Source: Hedera helix (Eukaryota > Streptophyta > Magnoliopsida > Apiales > Araliaceae). Taken from it: a stretch of 64,000 nucleotides of DNA. Positions 12,140 to 23,595 of this stretch are shown here, one piece after another. The stretch lies in assembly GCA_947179155.2 (NCBI GenBank), contig OX359282.1:10391533-10455532 (forward strand), in the 5' to 3' direction. Position 1 is the stretch's first letter, and every line of letters starts with the position of its first letter. The notes below the pieces were generated by a model. That model was not told the origin of the DNA, did no database searches, and saw only the letters and a list, made by a program, of their open reading frames with translations. The position numbers were made by a program, and so were the translations under genes.

Positions 12140-12152
12140 GGTTCTGATTCCA
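12140..12152 (-). other. Primer-binding site (iMet-like) of the 7158-12558 element
   Basis: The minus strand reads TGGAATCAGAACC two bases inside the 5' LTR, close to the TGGTATCAGAGC site complementary to initiator Met tRNA. It fixes the minus orientation. Confidence 0.7.
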
Positions 12153-12154
12153 AT

Positions 12155-12558
12155 TGTTATGGTTTCAGTTGACCATTGGTTGGAATTAACAGATTTGAAG
12201 AAGAAACTAGAGAAGAATATGATAGAGAAAAGAGTTCATAAGAGTAGGGGAGGAAGAAGAGAGAGAAAGTAGAATTGGGGAAAGGATATAGATAGAGATA
12301 AAGACGAACATAAATATGATTAATAGAAAGAAGTTTCAAAAATGTTCATCATAACATTCTCTGCTTAGAAATTCCCTTATATGACCAACGTATAACAAAA
12401 AATACTACTACCCCTACTAGATAAATATTATAATCCTTATTTAACTTACAACTAGATAATACCGTCCTTGTTCATCCTTGTCTAGTAACAACCAAATAAG
12501 AGAGATTTAATATTTTATTAACAAGCAGATAACTACTATCACTAGTGATATCATGACA
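12155..12558 (-). repeat. 5' LTR of the 7158-12558 element
   Basis: 404 bp with intact TG...CA ends on the minus strand, followed by the primer-binding site on its left and the AAATC duplication on its right. Confidence 0.88.
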
Positions 12559-13564
12559 AAATCTTAGTCATTACTCCCCCATTCAGTTCAAGGGTAAACA
12601 AATTCGTGTTAGTCTTTCAAAAATATCTTGCTACAGTTATCAAATTTTAAGTGTGTGGAGTGAAGGAGGATGGGTTATCTATTTGCAGATCAAACTCTGT
12701 GGCACATGGGGAAGTGCGTCATGTCTTAATTAAGCTATGATTTATCTCTAAGCATGTCAATGATGCTCATTATACTTTTAACTTTTATGCTTAGGCTGCC
12801 ACTACTTCTAAAGTGGATGCTTGGTGACGCGTCAACGGGTGTGCCACAACCAATTCTGGTAGGACTCACCTACACAGGCGTCCTGTGTAGTTAGGAGGGG
12901 AAAAAGGTTAGAATTGAACAACTTTTGTTGCATTAGGGGATCATTAGGATGGAATCTGGCATTGACAGTTAGGGGCGGGTTTAAATATTGGTATGGAGTG
13001 CTAAATATGAAATAAGAAATTCGTGAAGCTACCTATCCAAAATAGTAAATGTTTCGAGACATGCCACTGATTTCTTCTTTCTTATTTTCTTTATTTTTAT
13101 TTTTTGGTTATATTGGGCCTTGTAACATGTATGGAGGTATGTCTTGGTGGAGCACTGGAGCCTCGCCTTTCCTTTACTTTACATACACAGATATACATAA
13201 ATTTAAATAAATATTTCAAATTTCCCTTTTGCCCAGGTCATATTAGATGTTGGGCATGAAAAACCTATGAGTTCTTGATATTCTTAAAAAAATTCAAGAG
13301 ATACACATCACATACATTACACTCACAGGCTGATGCAAAACTTAACAATATTTACAATTGTTTCCTTAACAAGGGAACATTTAGTAATATAGGATGGCAA
13401 TGTTTATCGAATATGATTGGCTATTTTCTTAAAAACTTCAAAATGTTCATTTCATGTATATGAATATCTTTGCCCATTATCAAATCCATTCCAGATGTCT
13501 GCAGCTCTTAAATAATTCAAGTTTTATGCAACTGTTGTCCACTTGCACTTTTACTCTTCGCTAG
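12559..13564 (+). other. DGS1 intron remainder before exon E
   Basis: No transposon ends or coding motifs recognised. It ends in a pyrimidine-rich tract and CGCTAG acceptor at 13564. Confidence 0.5.
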
Positions 13565-13759
13565 GTTTCAGAACACCGAAAACCGAGGAAAGTAACTCTT
13601 TATTGGATGCGATATACATGTGGGGTTGTTGGCATCTCGGTCTGTTCAGTATGGCTTTTACGCCATAGTAGATTGATGGGGAGTCCTGACATTGACAATT
13701 GGATTCGAGAGGCAAGGGACTCGACTGTCAGCTTTTGGAGTGAACATGTTGAACAACCG
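13565..13759 (+). CDS. DGS1: DGS1/NCA2-family protein, exon E (membrane segment)
   Basis: 65 codons, phase 0, starting VSEHRKPRKVTLYWMRYTCG and ending with the block IREARDSTVSFWSEHVEQP. GVVGISVCSVWLLRH is a hydrophobic stretch fitting the first membrane-spanning segment of this outer-mitochondrial-membrane family; the basic HRKPRK precedes it. The acceptor is GCTAG|GTT and the donor is CCG|GTAAGA, near consensus. It is isolated by 7.6 kb and 19.3 kb of intron, yet conserved and open, which argues that the gene is still under selection. Confidence 0.93.
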
Positions 13760-14518
13760 GTAAGATTTATCACAACTGTTCCCTTCTTTTAGTTGCTTGA
13801 ACTTAGAATTATTAGTATAGAATGTTTATACTTTATGATATCTTATGTATCCTGTTGACATTAACCTTCAAAACTTGGTTGAGATTGCTCCAGGATATAT
13901 CTTAAAACTGATAATCTCAGTTTATCTGTTGACAGAGATGGTGTTTCCTTTATGGCTTTTTTCCCAAATTATATTGACCTTATTCTCTTGGAAATTAGTC
14001 TCAGAAAGATAAATATTAACCAGTCCTTTAGTTTTGCTTTCTATATACCCTCAAACTAAATTAAACTATGCAACAACGGGTCTACAGCGTTACAAACTCT
14101 GTTCTTTAAGTTCTCAGATGCGAGTGTAATATGATCAAAATGAACAAAAAATTGAGCATACAAAAACCATAAGAAGAACTTTCTCCCTCTTGTCTACTTC
14201 ACTCAATCTTATGTTTTGTCCCCTTAAAAAATCACAGGGGATAATATTTCATAATAAATCTGTTCTAGATTTATCAGATAATAGTTCAGGACTTCAGTCT
14301 ATTAAATTCTCCACCTATGTTTGTTGTATATTCTTGGTGAAGTGTTTGATTCTAGGTCCTTAGAATCTTCTCTCAAAGTTAAAGGATATAGATCTGCCTG
14401 CCAGTTATTTGATATTATTATTATGATTACTTATGGTTATGTTTTTTTGGTTTTAATTATTATTCTTTGCTCGTTTCTCTTTGCCCCTCTATTGTTGTTG
14501 TTGCTGCTATTGTTGTTG

Positions 14519-14555
<37 letters not shown>

Positions 14556-14797
14556 TATTTATTATTATTTTTCCCTATAATAACCTTGCAATCTTTTCAT
14601 GATTTTATATGAAAGTCTACGAGTGTTTCGACATTCTTAATCATAAGCATGCACATGCTTGTTAAGATGCCTCACAAGTGTTTGATATAAATCTTGAAAA
14701 ATCGTGGTGATAATTCTAAATCTACTAAGATTGAAGTTGTTATTGATCAAGTGGTTGATCAGTATGATTATTTTGGAGTTGATAGTTCTTTTCAAGT
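13760..14797 (+). other. DGS1 intron with (TTG)/(TTA) run
   Basis: Mostly unremarkable intron sequence. A TTG-then-TTA trinucleotide run lies at about 14491-14560, giving a false poly-Leu frame. The last ~110 bp may belong to an older retroelement split by the LTR at 14798, but I could not assign it. Confidence 0.5.
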
Positions 14798-14937
14798 TGT
14801 ACAACTTTGTGCAAAATTAGTGGAAAATAAATTAGGATTTAAACTCCACACTTAAATCACTAAGTATATCAACTCCATAAATCAACACTAAGATGGATTA
14901 AATACCTCTACGATATGAATAAAATATTTCTATGGTA

Positions 14938-14972
<35 letters not shown>

Positions 14973-15237
14973 CAATTTCAATATCAATAGTCTGTAGTCT
15001 AAATGACTTGTGGGGGATTATATTATTATTTAAAGAGATTCAAAATCCTAATATTACTTGGGGAATAATAAAAGTACTAAACGACTAAAATACCCTTATT
15101 AATATTTCCAAATCACTAATTAGTGTCCCTAAATCTCCACTAATAAATAAATCACATCAATTACTTTTACATTAAACATAATAAAATTCATTAATATAAA
15201 AATTCTTTGTTTGGGTCTTGACTTATGATCCCCATCA
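14798..15237 (-). mobile_element. Minus-strand LTR of the TGATGGGG family (solo or fragment)
   Basis: Read on the minus strand it begins TGATGGGGATCATAAGTC and continues through GGGTATTTTAGTCGTTTAGTA, then a TTTAAATA box, matching the LTRs at 56460-56773 and 58110-58514. It holds an (ATA)n run at about 14941-14973. No adjoining internal region or 5-bp target duplication was found, so it is probably a solo LTR with eroded flanks. Confidence 0.7.
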
Positions 15238-15959
15238 ATGAAGGAGGTTTGGAGTTTAAAATTTCTTTGTCGTGACAAACTACTACGAATATGTAAAGAG
15301 TTTGACCATGGAAATATTATATGCCAGCATGTACGTGAGATTCTAGCTGATTTTTGTAAGATTTCTTAATCTATCTGGGATGGCTGAAAATCTCTCGTTT
15401 GGAAACAACTTAAATTATTCCTTTTCAGTTAAGTGTTCAAGTTTGAAGATTCAATGAAGGAAATGGTGGTGAGGAGTAATCGGACAGCTAATCGATCGTG
15501 AGAAACTACATAAACATGAGGACAAGTTTTGTCCCAACAAGGGAAGTGTGATGCTAAGAATTCTGAGTTAAAATAGAAATCAGGATAGTATTACTGTAGC
15601 GAAAATACTATTAGCGCAACAATGTTTTTTTTTTTCTGAATATTTAAGGGTTGTAATATCTTTTTCTTCTTTTACATATTAGGTTAAATTATGTGGTTGA
15701 GGTTTAATTTTTTATTTTGTTGAGGTATAGGGTTTTTAATGCTAGGGTTTTATAGCTTTCCTTTCTGTAAATAGTGTTCTTGTGACAACTTATAAGGGGC
15801 AGGTGAAGCTTCAAGCCGATGGATGCCAAGCTATATGGGGGCCTGGATGTTGAGCAAAAAGTTCAGTAGCCTAAACTAGGGCTCTGATGAGTATTTCAAA
15901 AGTGCAAGTGAAGCTTCAAGTCGTTGGATACAATTTCTCAAGTCTTGATTGCTGTTGCA
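15238..15959 (+). repeat. Possible 3' tail of a degenerate gypsy element
   Basis: Around 15520-15550 the text GAGGACAAGTTTTGTC then CAACAAGGGAAGTG resembles the polypurine/3'-end region of plant Ty3/gypsy elements, followed by TGATGC as a possible LTR start. No opposite LTR is present. Low confidence. Confidence 0.3.
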
Positions 15960-16540
15960 CTAATCTTCACCAGGCAACTTGAGGCTAGCAATCTGTTGGA
16001 GATTGATTGGAAAGGCAGCCCCCCTCTTTATCAGGTGTGCAGACTCCACAAGACTTTATATCCTGACATTTGTGTTATGTGCAAGCATAACGATGAGACA
16101 CTCATATTTTTGCATTGTCCTGTTGCTTAGGATTTGTGGAACTCTATTTTTGGCGTGTTGTGAGGGAGTTGGAGTTACTTACATGGCTCGATGGAGTTGT
16201 TTACACAACTGAGTATTTGGAGTGAGTAAGAATGCGAAGATGCTTTGGAAGTTTGTGATCTTCTTTGTCTTTTAGGGATTTGGATGGACCATACTGCTCA
16301 ACTTTTTCAGAGAAAGCTATTTTATCTTTCAATTTGTTGTGATATAGGATATTTTCCTTGTTTCTTTATGGGCCTTACTAAGGGTGCTTTAGGGGTATTT
16401 CTTTGTATGATCTTTTGTAGAGATTAGAGAGTTCCCCTCTTTCGAAGAGTGATCTTTTTGTTCTACTTGTTAACTTGTTATAGGGTGGGTGGACTCTTGT
16501 TAGCTTGTATGTGTATAATATCAGGTTTCTAGATGTTGAT
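15960..16540 (+). pseudogene. L1-type LINE 3' fragment (zf-RVT region)
   Basis: Contains the C-terminal zinc-binding region of plant LINE reverse transcriptases: ICVMCKHNDETLIFLHCPVA followed after a stop by DLWNSIFGV. The Cys-Cys-His-Cys spacing matches the zf-RVT family. The frame has at least two stops and the rest of the LINE is missing upstream, as expected for a 5'-truncated insertion. It sits directly before a longer LINE. Confidence 0.8.
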
Positions 16541-16625
16541 AATGCTGCTGGCCAAAATTAGGGTTATTCCCATTTCAAGAAATTTTCCAAATATTTCTCC
16601 AAGAATTTGAGGAATATCGCACCCT

Positions 16626-16770
16626 TTGAGCAATCACTGTAAGTACCGATCAATAGAAGACTTGAGGGTAGTTTATAGGTGTGTTGGTGGGAGGATTTGG
16701 GAGTCTAGATATAAAGATTGGGCTTTTCTTCCTTCTGTGAGAGCTTCAGGTGGTATTATTATTTTCTGGG
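16626..16770 (+). pseudogene. LINE endonuclease, N-terminal piece
   Basis: Reads ...GRIWESRYKDWAFLPSVRAS then GGIIIFW, the conserved region of plant L1 endonucleases. It breaks off at the inserted block. The middle of the endonuclease (including the GDFN-type motif) is missing on both sides of the insertion. Confidence 0.75.
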
Positions 16771-17340
16771 TGTTGGTTTGCAAAAACAAGGCATACATAG
16801 AATCAAATTGTATAACACAACGGAAGCAAGGCATAAATCATATTTAAAATTTTTCTACAAACTAAAATCCAGGATCTTTCTTATGCGATACTTATGAATT
16901 GAGGAAGGATAAAAGATTATATCTTTGTAGATTCAACTCTTGAACAGCTACGAGTTTACCTCCCTTTAATCCTTCGCGTTCTTCTTCAAATCCACCGATT
17001 AGAATCTACGGATCAACGTTAGCTATCCAATCGTGTAGCCTCTAAAGGTGATCCACCAAGAGATAATATAGATTGAAGAAGTAGATTTTGATTTCTCCAA
17101 ACCATAGGTGGCTAGCCTTAACTCTCTCTCTCTCTCTCTCTAACTCTTAGATGTAGAGAATTATTAGAAGTATTCTCCAATACTTGAAAAGTGTGAGTAA
17201 CCCCAATCTATAATAAGACCCCTCTTATTTATAGATTTGTTCAACCCTCCTAAACTCTTTAGGAGTAGGGTTTTAACTCTTAATCTAATTAGGAACTAAA
17301 TTAATTAATTAATTACAATTCCTAAACCATTTAGGAACTA

Positions 17341-17435
<95 letters not shown>

Positions 17436-18416
17436 GACTTATTAATTTATAATTAGTATTTCTAAAATACTTAATTATAAATATTAAGATATTTAATTTA
17501 TTCTATCACCATAGAATAAAATAAATATTCGTAATATATTATTACCATTATGTCATTACTTCTAAAATTAATATTTCTCTTTTGCGGTGCGACCCTTTAG
17601 GTTCAATATTAAACCGGTTGTAGAATAAATAAATTAGAATCATTCTAATATTATTTATAATAATAAATTAAACACCTTTAATTTATTTCATAAATAAATA
17701 CTTATTTATTCCACAATAAATGTAAGCCCCCTTAGCAATTCATGGTTTTCCAGATAATATGAATTTCAACATTTGATCACTAAGAACTTATTCCGCGAAT
17801 AGTTACTGTAAAATTCAATCCTTCTACCGCACAATATTCTAATCAAATATAAGACATGAAATTACTGTTAAGTCTTATTTTATTTGATTATATGCATTTC
17901 AATTCTCAAATGCACAACTCTAATGTAAATTAGAAACTCATTTCTAATTTTTATTCCACCTTGGCTAAGGATTTCTGAGTTAGCTTTTATTGAATTACAT
18001 AGAACATTCTCTCTCTTTACTGGAAGTGGTAGATCTTTTGTTGATCATGCACCCACCTTCATGTACAACTTATTATACCCAAACATATCCTTTGTTGTAC
18101 CCATATAGTTTTAAGGAATATGACATAGTATAACTCATCATACACAAGGTACTATGATGATCTCAAGTCCAAGGATTACATGTACTACTATTACATTAGG
18201 AACTCCTATTGACAGACAAGTAAAACTCTATTAGGTGTTCCTCAAGTGAGTCACGTTTAGTGAACTTATTCTTTAATAAACACCTACATACTTGCTTTAA
18301 TGTCTCCACACAAATGATTATGAGATCAGTCATCCTCTTCAAAAGAGCAAGTATAGTATGTACTAATCTATCCGGATTCACTAATCCCCATTTTAGTGAT
18401 CCCACGATTAGGAACA
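16771..18416. mobile_element. LTR-like insertion (~1.65 kb) inside the LINE endonuclease
   Basis: Has TGTT...AACA ends and no coding capacity, and splits the endonuclease. It contains a (CT)n run near 17125 and a long (TAA)n run at about 17342-17435. The right part (CTCAAGTCCAAGGATTA and similar) resembles large plant LTRs, probably copia. The flanks CTGGG and CTTTA do not match and endonuclease sequence is missing, so a deletion went with or followed the insertion. Exact ends are uncertain. Confidence 0.5.
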
Positions 18417-18600
18417 CTTTAGGGATTGTGGTTTGAGGGATCTGATGTTCAATTTACTTGGTCTAGCTCTGCGGGGCAATAGGTAGTTACGCGCATTGAC
18501 AGGTTTTTGTTTACCGATGATTGGGAAGATGAATTTCTTAATCAGGTTTAGGAGGTGCTTCCTAGGATGACATTAGATCATTTTCATGTGGTTCTTGAAT
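18417..18600 (+). pseudogene. LINE endonuclease, C-terminal piece
   Basis: Across one frameshift it reads CGLRDL, FTWSSSAGQ, a stop, then RIDRFLF, followed downstream by DHFHVVLES and GPTLFRFENM. These are the standard last motifs of plant L1 endonucleases. Confidence 0.8.
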
Positions 18601-19199
18601 CTAATCCAATCAGGCGGGGTCCTACACTTTTTCGCTTTGAAAATATGAGACTTTCTCACAATAATTTTGAAGGGTTGATTGAGGAATGGTGGGATGAATG
18701 CCAATTTGAGGGTTTGCCTAACTTTTGTATTTATGAAGAAGTTGAGAGCCATCAAAGTTGGGTTGAAGGAGTGGAATAAAGAGATTTTTGGTGACTTGCG
18801 GTTTAGGAAAGCTGCGTTAGTGGGGGAGGTGAGAGACATTGATAGGTTAGAAGAAGATGTTCCTTTATCTGTTGATTTGGTTAGTAGGAGGGTAATGCTT
18901 AAGGAGTTTGAGGAATTAGTAATGAAGGAAGAAGTTTGTTGGAGACAAAAGATAAAAGATAAGTGGGTTAAACAGGGGGATTGTAATTCTAAAGCTTTTT
19001 CATAAAGTTGAGAGTGGAAAGTGTAGGCGAATTTTTGTCAGAGAAATTGAATTGGAGTCTGGGGAGGTTCATAGGTCTAATGAGTTGATATATGATGATA
19101 TAACTAATCTTTTTAAAGCTTTGTATAAGGAGGATAGTTGTGCTAGTTCTATGATTGAGGGCCTGTAGTGGGATCCTATTGAAGGGGATAAGAGTTTGT

Positions 19200-20060
19200 G
19201 GTTGTAGAGGCTTTTTGAGGAGGGAATTAAATGGGCTGTTTTTGGATGGAGGGTGACATGGCTCTAGGTCCGGATGGATTTTCCTTGGCTTTTTTTCAAC
19301 AGTGTAGGAGTACTATTAGGGATGATCTTTTGAGTTTCTTCCAAGAGTTTCATGGTAATGGAGTTTTGTGTAAGAGCATTAACTCTACCTTATTACTTTA
19401 GTTTCTAAGAAGGATAGATCCATCCAGGTTAGAGATTATAGACCTATAAGCATAGTGACTAGTGTCTATAAATTCTCACCAAGGTCCTGTCTAAGCGTAT
19501 TGGAGATGTCTTAGATGTTACTATTTCTTCTAACTAGAGTGCTTTTGTGGGTGGCATACAAATTCTAGATGCGGTTTTAGTTGCTAATGAGGTGGTGGAA
19601 GATATGAGACTAAGAGGGAGTAGGGCTTCGATTTTAAAGTTGGATTTTGAGAAAGCCTATGATAGGGTTAATTGAAGTTTTCTATATAAGGTCTAAGCTA
19701 GGAAAGTTTTTGGGCCTAAATGGAGAATGTGGATTAAGGGTTGCTTTTCTTCTTTTCATCTTTTTATGATTGTTACTGGTGAGCCTAAATCTTGGTTCAA
19801 GGCATCTAGAGGTATTGGACAAGGGTATCCGCTTTCTCCGTTTCTCTTTACTCTTCTGGTGAATGTTTTGAGTAGGATGATTTGGAAAAGAGAGATGGAG
19901 CGTGTTGTTAATGACTGCATGGTTGGTAGAGATGAAGTTAAAGAGTTTCTCATCTTCAATTTGCGGATGATACCATATTTTTCCCTGCTGAAGGTGTTGC
20001 AGGTTTTAAGAATGTATCATCGCTCCTTCAAATTTTTGAGTCTATATCGGGTATGAAGAT
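19200..20060 (+). pseudogene. LINE reverse transcriptase
   Basis: Motifs in order: LGPDGFSLAFFQ (about 19262), DYRPISIV after a frameshift, SAFVGG after a TAG, LKLDFEKAYDRVN (about 19636), ASRGIGQGYPLSPFLF (about 19804) and the catalytic FADDTIFF (about 19958). Several stops and at least three frameshifts separate them. A TAG lies where Gln is usual before SAFVGG, consistent with CAG to TAG decay. Confidence 0.88.
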
Positions 20061-21290
20061 TAATCTTTTAAAGTGTAGTCTCATTGGTATTAATATGGAG
20101 GAGTATGTTCTTGTTTATGATGCTTCACTAGTTGGGTGTGAAGTCGATTCTTTACCTGTGTCGTATTTAGGGGTCCCTTTAGGTGGTAACCTGAGATCTC
20201 TATCTTTTTGGGATCCTGTAGTAGAGCAAGTGGGTAGGTGGTTTAATTGTTGGAAGTGTGCTTACCTTTTTTTGGGTGGGAGGCTTACTCTTATTCAGAT
20301 TTGCTTAACGAGTATTACTCTTTATTATCTCTTGTTATTTAAGGTCTCGGTAGGGGTAATCAAATCTCTTGAATGTATTATGTGCAAGTTTTTATGGGTT
20401 GGAGATAGTGAGGATATGAAGGACCATTTAGTTGATTGGGATTCTATGTGTCATCCTAGAGAGGATGGGGGTGTAGGTTTTGGGAACTTGGTGTCTAAGA
20501 ACTGGTTTTTAGGCAAATGGCCACGGCGCTTTCCTTTGGAACCTGACTCTCTTTGGCATCAGGTGATTAGAAGCAAGTATGAAATTTAGCAGAATGGGTG
20601 GGATGCAAATCCTTGTCTACCATGGATTACTTATTCTAGTCCTTGGACATATATCTCCCAAGTTTACACTTTTATTTTCTTGTTCGTTTCCAAGTTGGTA
20701 ATGGTATGAAAATTCGGTTTTGGGAGGATATTTGGATAGGAGATGTTCCTCTTTCAATAGCTTTTTCTCGTCTTTTTTACCTCTCGTCTTAAGCATAATT
20801 CTCCTATTTCTAACTTCTATACTTGGGAGGGAGATTCAATATCTTGGGATTTTCATTGTCTCCGTAATTGAAATGATAGGGAGACGGAGGAATTCTCTTT
20901 ATTTATTCAACTTCTTAATTCTGCTTCCTTTTCTCAGTCCTTGGATAGGCGCGTTTAGTGTTTTAATTTTTCGGGAATCTTCTCGTGTCGTTCTTTCTTC
21001 ATTTATTGGTTTATCATCCAGTTCATCATTTTCCTCTAGCTTCTTATATTTGGAAAGCAAAGGCTTCCTTAAAAATTAAGGCTTTTATGTGGTCCTTAAC
21101 TCTCGGTGGCTTAATACTAATGATATGCGTCAAAGGCGTAGTAGGCCTTCCAATTTTTTATCCCCAAATGTATGTATAATGTGTTTGAAGGATAGTGAGT
21201 CTTATTCTCATTTATTTCTTCATTGTTCAATGGCTTGGCGGTTGTGGTGGTGTTTGTTTAGTGTGATCGGGTGAAAGTTAGATATGTACC
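20053..21290 (+). pseudogene. LINE RT C-terminal part and zf-RVT
   Basis: An open stretch to 20589 contains YLGVPLGG, GGRLTLIQ and CKFLWVG, the conserved post-catalytic block of plant LINE RTs. Near 21085-21270, after frameshifts, RWLNTNDM and CIMCLKDSESYSHLFLHC give the C-terminal zinc-binding motif. Confidence 0.85.
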
Positions 21291-21697
21291 TCTTCGGTGG
21301 AAGAGCTTTTAATATGTAAATTCAAGGGTGGTTTTGGTCATACAAGTGACATAGGAGGATCCTTTGGAGATGTGCTTGTTTTGCTATTTTGTGGGGGATT
21401 TAGATCGAGAGGAATGCTAGAATTTTTTCCAATTGGAGTACAAATATCGAGTTACTTTGGGATAACATGTCTTTATTTACTTCTCTTTGGGCTCATGCAA
21501 TTAGAGCTTTTGGAGGAATTTCTTTCTCTGATCTTCAAAGAGATTGGCGAGCGGTGCTTTATTAATATTAAGTTTTTCTCATTTTTGTTTTCTTTAATTT
21601 ATGTTGGGAGGACTTCTTATTCTCGTCATGCATTGTAATTTTCTCTTCTAATCAATAAAGTATTCTCTCTTTTTTTTTTATCAAAAAAAAAAAAAGA

Positions 21698-22380
21698 AGA
21701 TTCCAACAAAGACGCTTTCAAGGGGGAATGCAAGACAATGGAGGTTGGCCTCTAGGAGTTGAGGAGACAAGAAAAGAAGGAAGAAGGAGGTCGTCCCCCA
21801 GGGCCGACCTTTAGAGGTCCGCCTCTACGGGGTTAACCCCTCCAGAACATTCATTCCTAGTAAATGTCAAGGCATGGAGATACAACTTTGAGTGAGTTTT
21901 GTAAGGAAAAATGCAAGCAAAGAAGGAAGAAACAAAGGAAAAATAGTAGGGTAAACCTCCCTAGGTCGGGCCCTTGGGAGTGGAGACCCTTCCATGCTCA
22001 CTTTTCTCATAGTTAGCCAGTTCGGGGAAATTCCAACACCAAAAGCTTTCATGACATTCAAGAGAGAAAGAAGCAAGTTTGGAGAGGACAAGGAAGGAGT
22101 CCAACCTCCCAAGGTTGGCTTCTCTAGGGGTATTCCAATCCCTTGTCCATCCTTTTCCACAATCAAATTCAAAGCAAGCTGGGCGACAAGTCAAACTTCC
22201 AAGCGGCTACTGGGTGCTAAGTGAGCATCAAGGCAAGGCATTGATGGAGACCTCCCTTAATCCTATAGGGTTGTCCCCTAGTCCCATAGGGTCAACCCCA
22301 AGAGGGTTGGCCTTACCAGGGAAGGTCCTCCCTTATGAGGTCATTTTATTGAGTCTGACTTTGATTGTCTGACTATTCGC
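21698..22380. repeat. GC-richer repeat with internal ~200-bp tandem units
   Basis: Unlike its AT-rich surroundings, this block is rich in words such as GGTTGGCCTC, GGTCGACC-like and AAGAAGGAAGAA. Each reappears two or three times: ATTCCAACA plus a GCTTTCA word occurs at about 21700 and 22028, and GGTTGGC at about 21742, 22112 and 22297. No protein family is recognisable. Origin unknown. Confidence 0.5.
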
Positions 22381-23145
22381 GATCACTTCAATATAAAGAA
22401 ATACAATTAGAGATGGTTCTCTTCTGGCAGACAAATTACCTCTCTAGCCTTCGGCAAAGGGTTAGAGATTCTGTGTGGAAGTGGAATTTGGTGAAGATTT
22501 TGGATTGGTGGATGTGTAGTTATCGGAACCGGACGAAATATTGAATCGGGAGAGGCACTGGTTCAGCGATTCAATGGCTGGTAGAGGATTTTTTTAAATA
22601 TAATAAAAAATAATACAATATGCATTATAAAATCATTCTCTCTCTATTCCAAAATATAAGATCAGAATGAGCTTTTTTTTGTTTAAAAATAAATGATTAA
22701 AATAAATTCTGGAAACAACAAGTGCATGTTAAAATTATTAATGTACTTTATAATTTTAATTTTTGAATGAAATTTGTTTTCAAATAAGTATAATTCTATA
22801 ATTATGAATGTAACAATAAGATTAAGATGTCAAAAACATGTAAGTTTTATATTCAATAGTAGAGTGAGAGTCCAACCACTCATGTAGTACCTTCTTACAT
22901 TTATGTTGTAGTACTATTGCATCCAATATATAGGGAAACACTCGTCAAGTGTCAAAAGCAAAACCAACTTCTTTTTTTTATTAAAACAAAGACTCAGCAA
23001 GTGTCCTTTCACTTACAGACTCAATACTTGCTTAATTCTCTCTTGCTCTATACACGTTATTTGTTCTCAGCCCATCTTTCTCTCTCCGCTCTCTCATCTC
23101 TCCAGTCTATCTAAAATAATATCAAAGACACCCACGACGGTGGAG
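22381..23145. other. Intron sequence with ACCGG-type repeat edge
   Basis: Contains a GGAACCGGACG / TGGTTCAGCGATTCAAT block at about 22520-22580, similar in wording to 29225-29330 beyond the chromovirus. An older repeat may have been split by that insertion. No gene seen. Confidence 0.4.
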
Positions 23146-23150
23146 TAAGA

Positions 23151-23569
23151 TGTCAGGATTAAGCTGGAGAATAAGCTATTGAAAAGGATTATAGCCGTTA
23201 AGAAGTGCGCGTAGTTAAACGAAGTCGTATTGGAACTTTGAGTCTTTTAATTAAAAGAAGTCGTATTTTTGTCTTTAGTAGGAATTGTAGGTCTGTTAAA
23301 CGGTGTCGTTGGACCCTTGTTAGTTCTTCAGATTGTTAGCTAGTCAGTTATGCCTTGGGAATAACAGAACACGTGTCATGGTGGCATCGGATTGTTTGAG
23401 TACCAGAACAGAATCGCAGCTGGGCAATTTATATACCGTCAATGTAATTGAGGGGGCATAAAAAAAATGAATGAAATTTTCCCTTTGTGATTTCCTTTCC
23501 TGCAAGTTTCTTTCCAGTATTTTCAATTCTCTGTAATTTCATTTCCTTGCAAACCTTGAAATCCTGACA
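23151..23569 (+). repeat. 5' LTR of the chromovirus
   Basis: TGTCAGGATTAAGC...AATCCTGACA, 419 bp. A TATA-like TTTATATACC lies at about 23428-23437. Confidence 0.95.
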
Positions 23570-23572
23570 AAG

Positions 23573-23585
23573 TGGTATTAGAGCA
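23573..23585 (+). other. Primer-binding site, initiator Met tRNA type
   Basis: TGGTATTAGAGCA three bases after the 5' LTR, one or two changes from the standard TGGTATCAGAGC. Confidence 0.9.
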
Positions 23586-23595
23586 ACCCTGGGCC

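Larger units (their letters stand above)
7158..12558 (-). mobile_element. LTR retrotransposon with large internal deletion, minus strand, TSD AAATC
   Basis: Two 404-bp direct repeats (7158-7561 and 12155-12558) bound the element, and AAATC flanks it on both sides (7153-7157 and 12559-12563). On the minus strand the LTR begins TGTC and ends AACA; the 3' copy has AACT. A primer-binding site reading TGGAATCAGAACC lies next to the right LTR, close to the initiator-Met type (TGGTATCAGAGC). What remains of its own interior is fragments of gag/protease and a chromodomain-like tail next to the left LTR. A nested direct-repeat element and a solo LTR fill the rest. Confidence 0.88.
16560..21697 (+). 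mobile_element. L1-type LINE, near full length in extent, degenerate
   Basis: Order along the + strand: endonuclease start (about 16626-16770), an interrupting LTR-like block (16771-18416), endonuclease end (18417-18600), linker, reverse transcriptase (19200-20060), C-terminal and zf-RVT region (20060-21290), and a 3' UTR ending ATCAATAAAGTATTC, then T-rich and a poly(A) tract at 21685-21697. All frames are broken by stops and indels. The poly(A) tail fixes the orientation, which is sense to the host gene. Confidence 0.85.

Noticed and set aside
14321..14602. ORF with a poly-Leu run
   Set aside because: Translation of the TTG/TTA triplet run; no other support.
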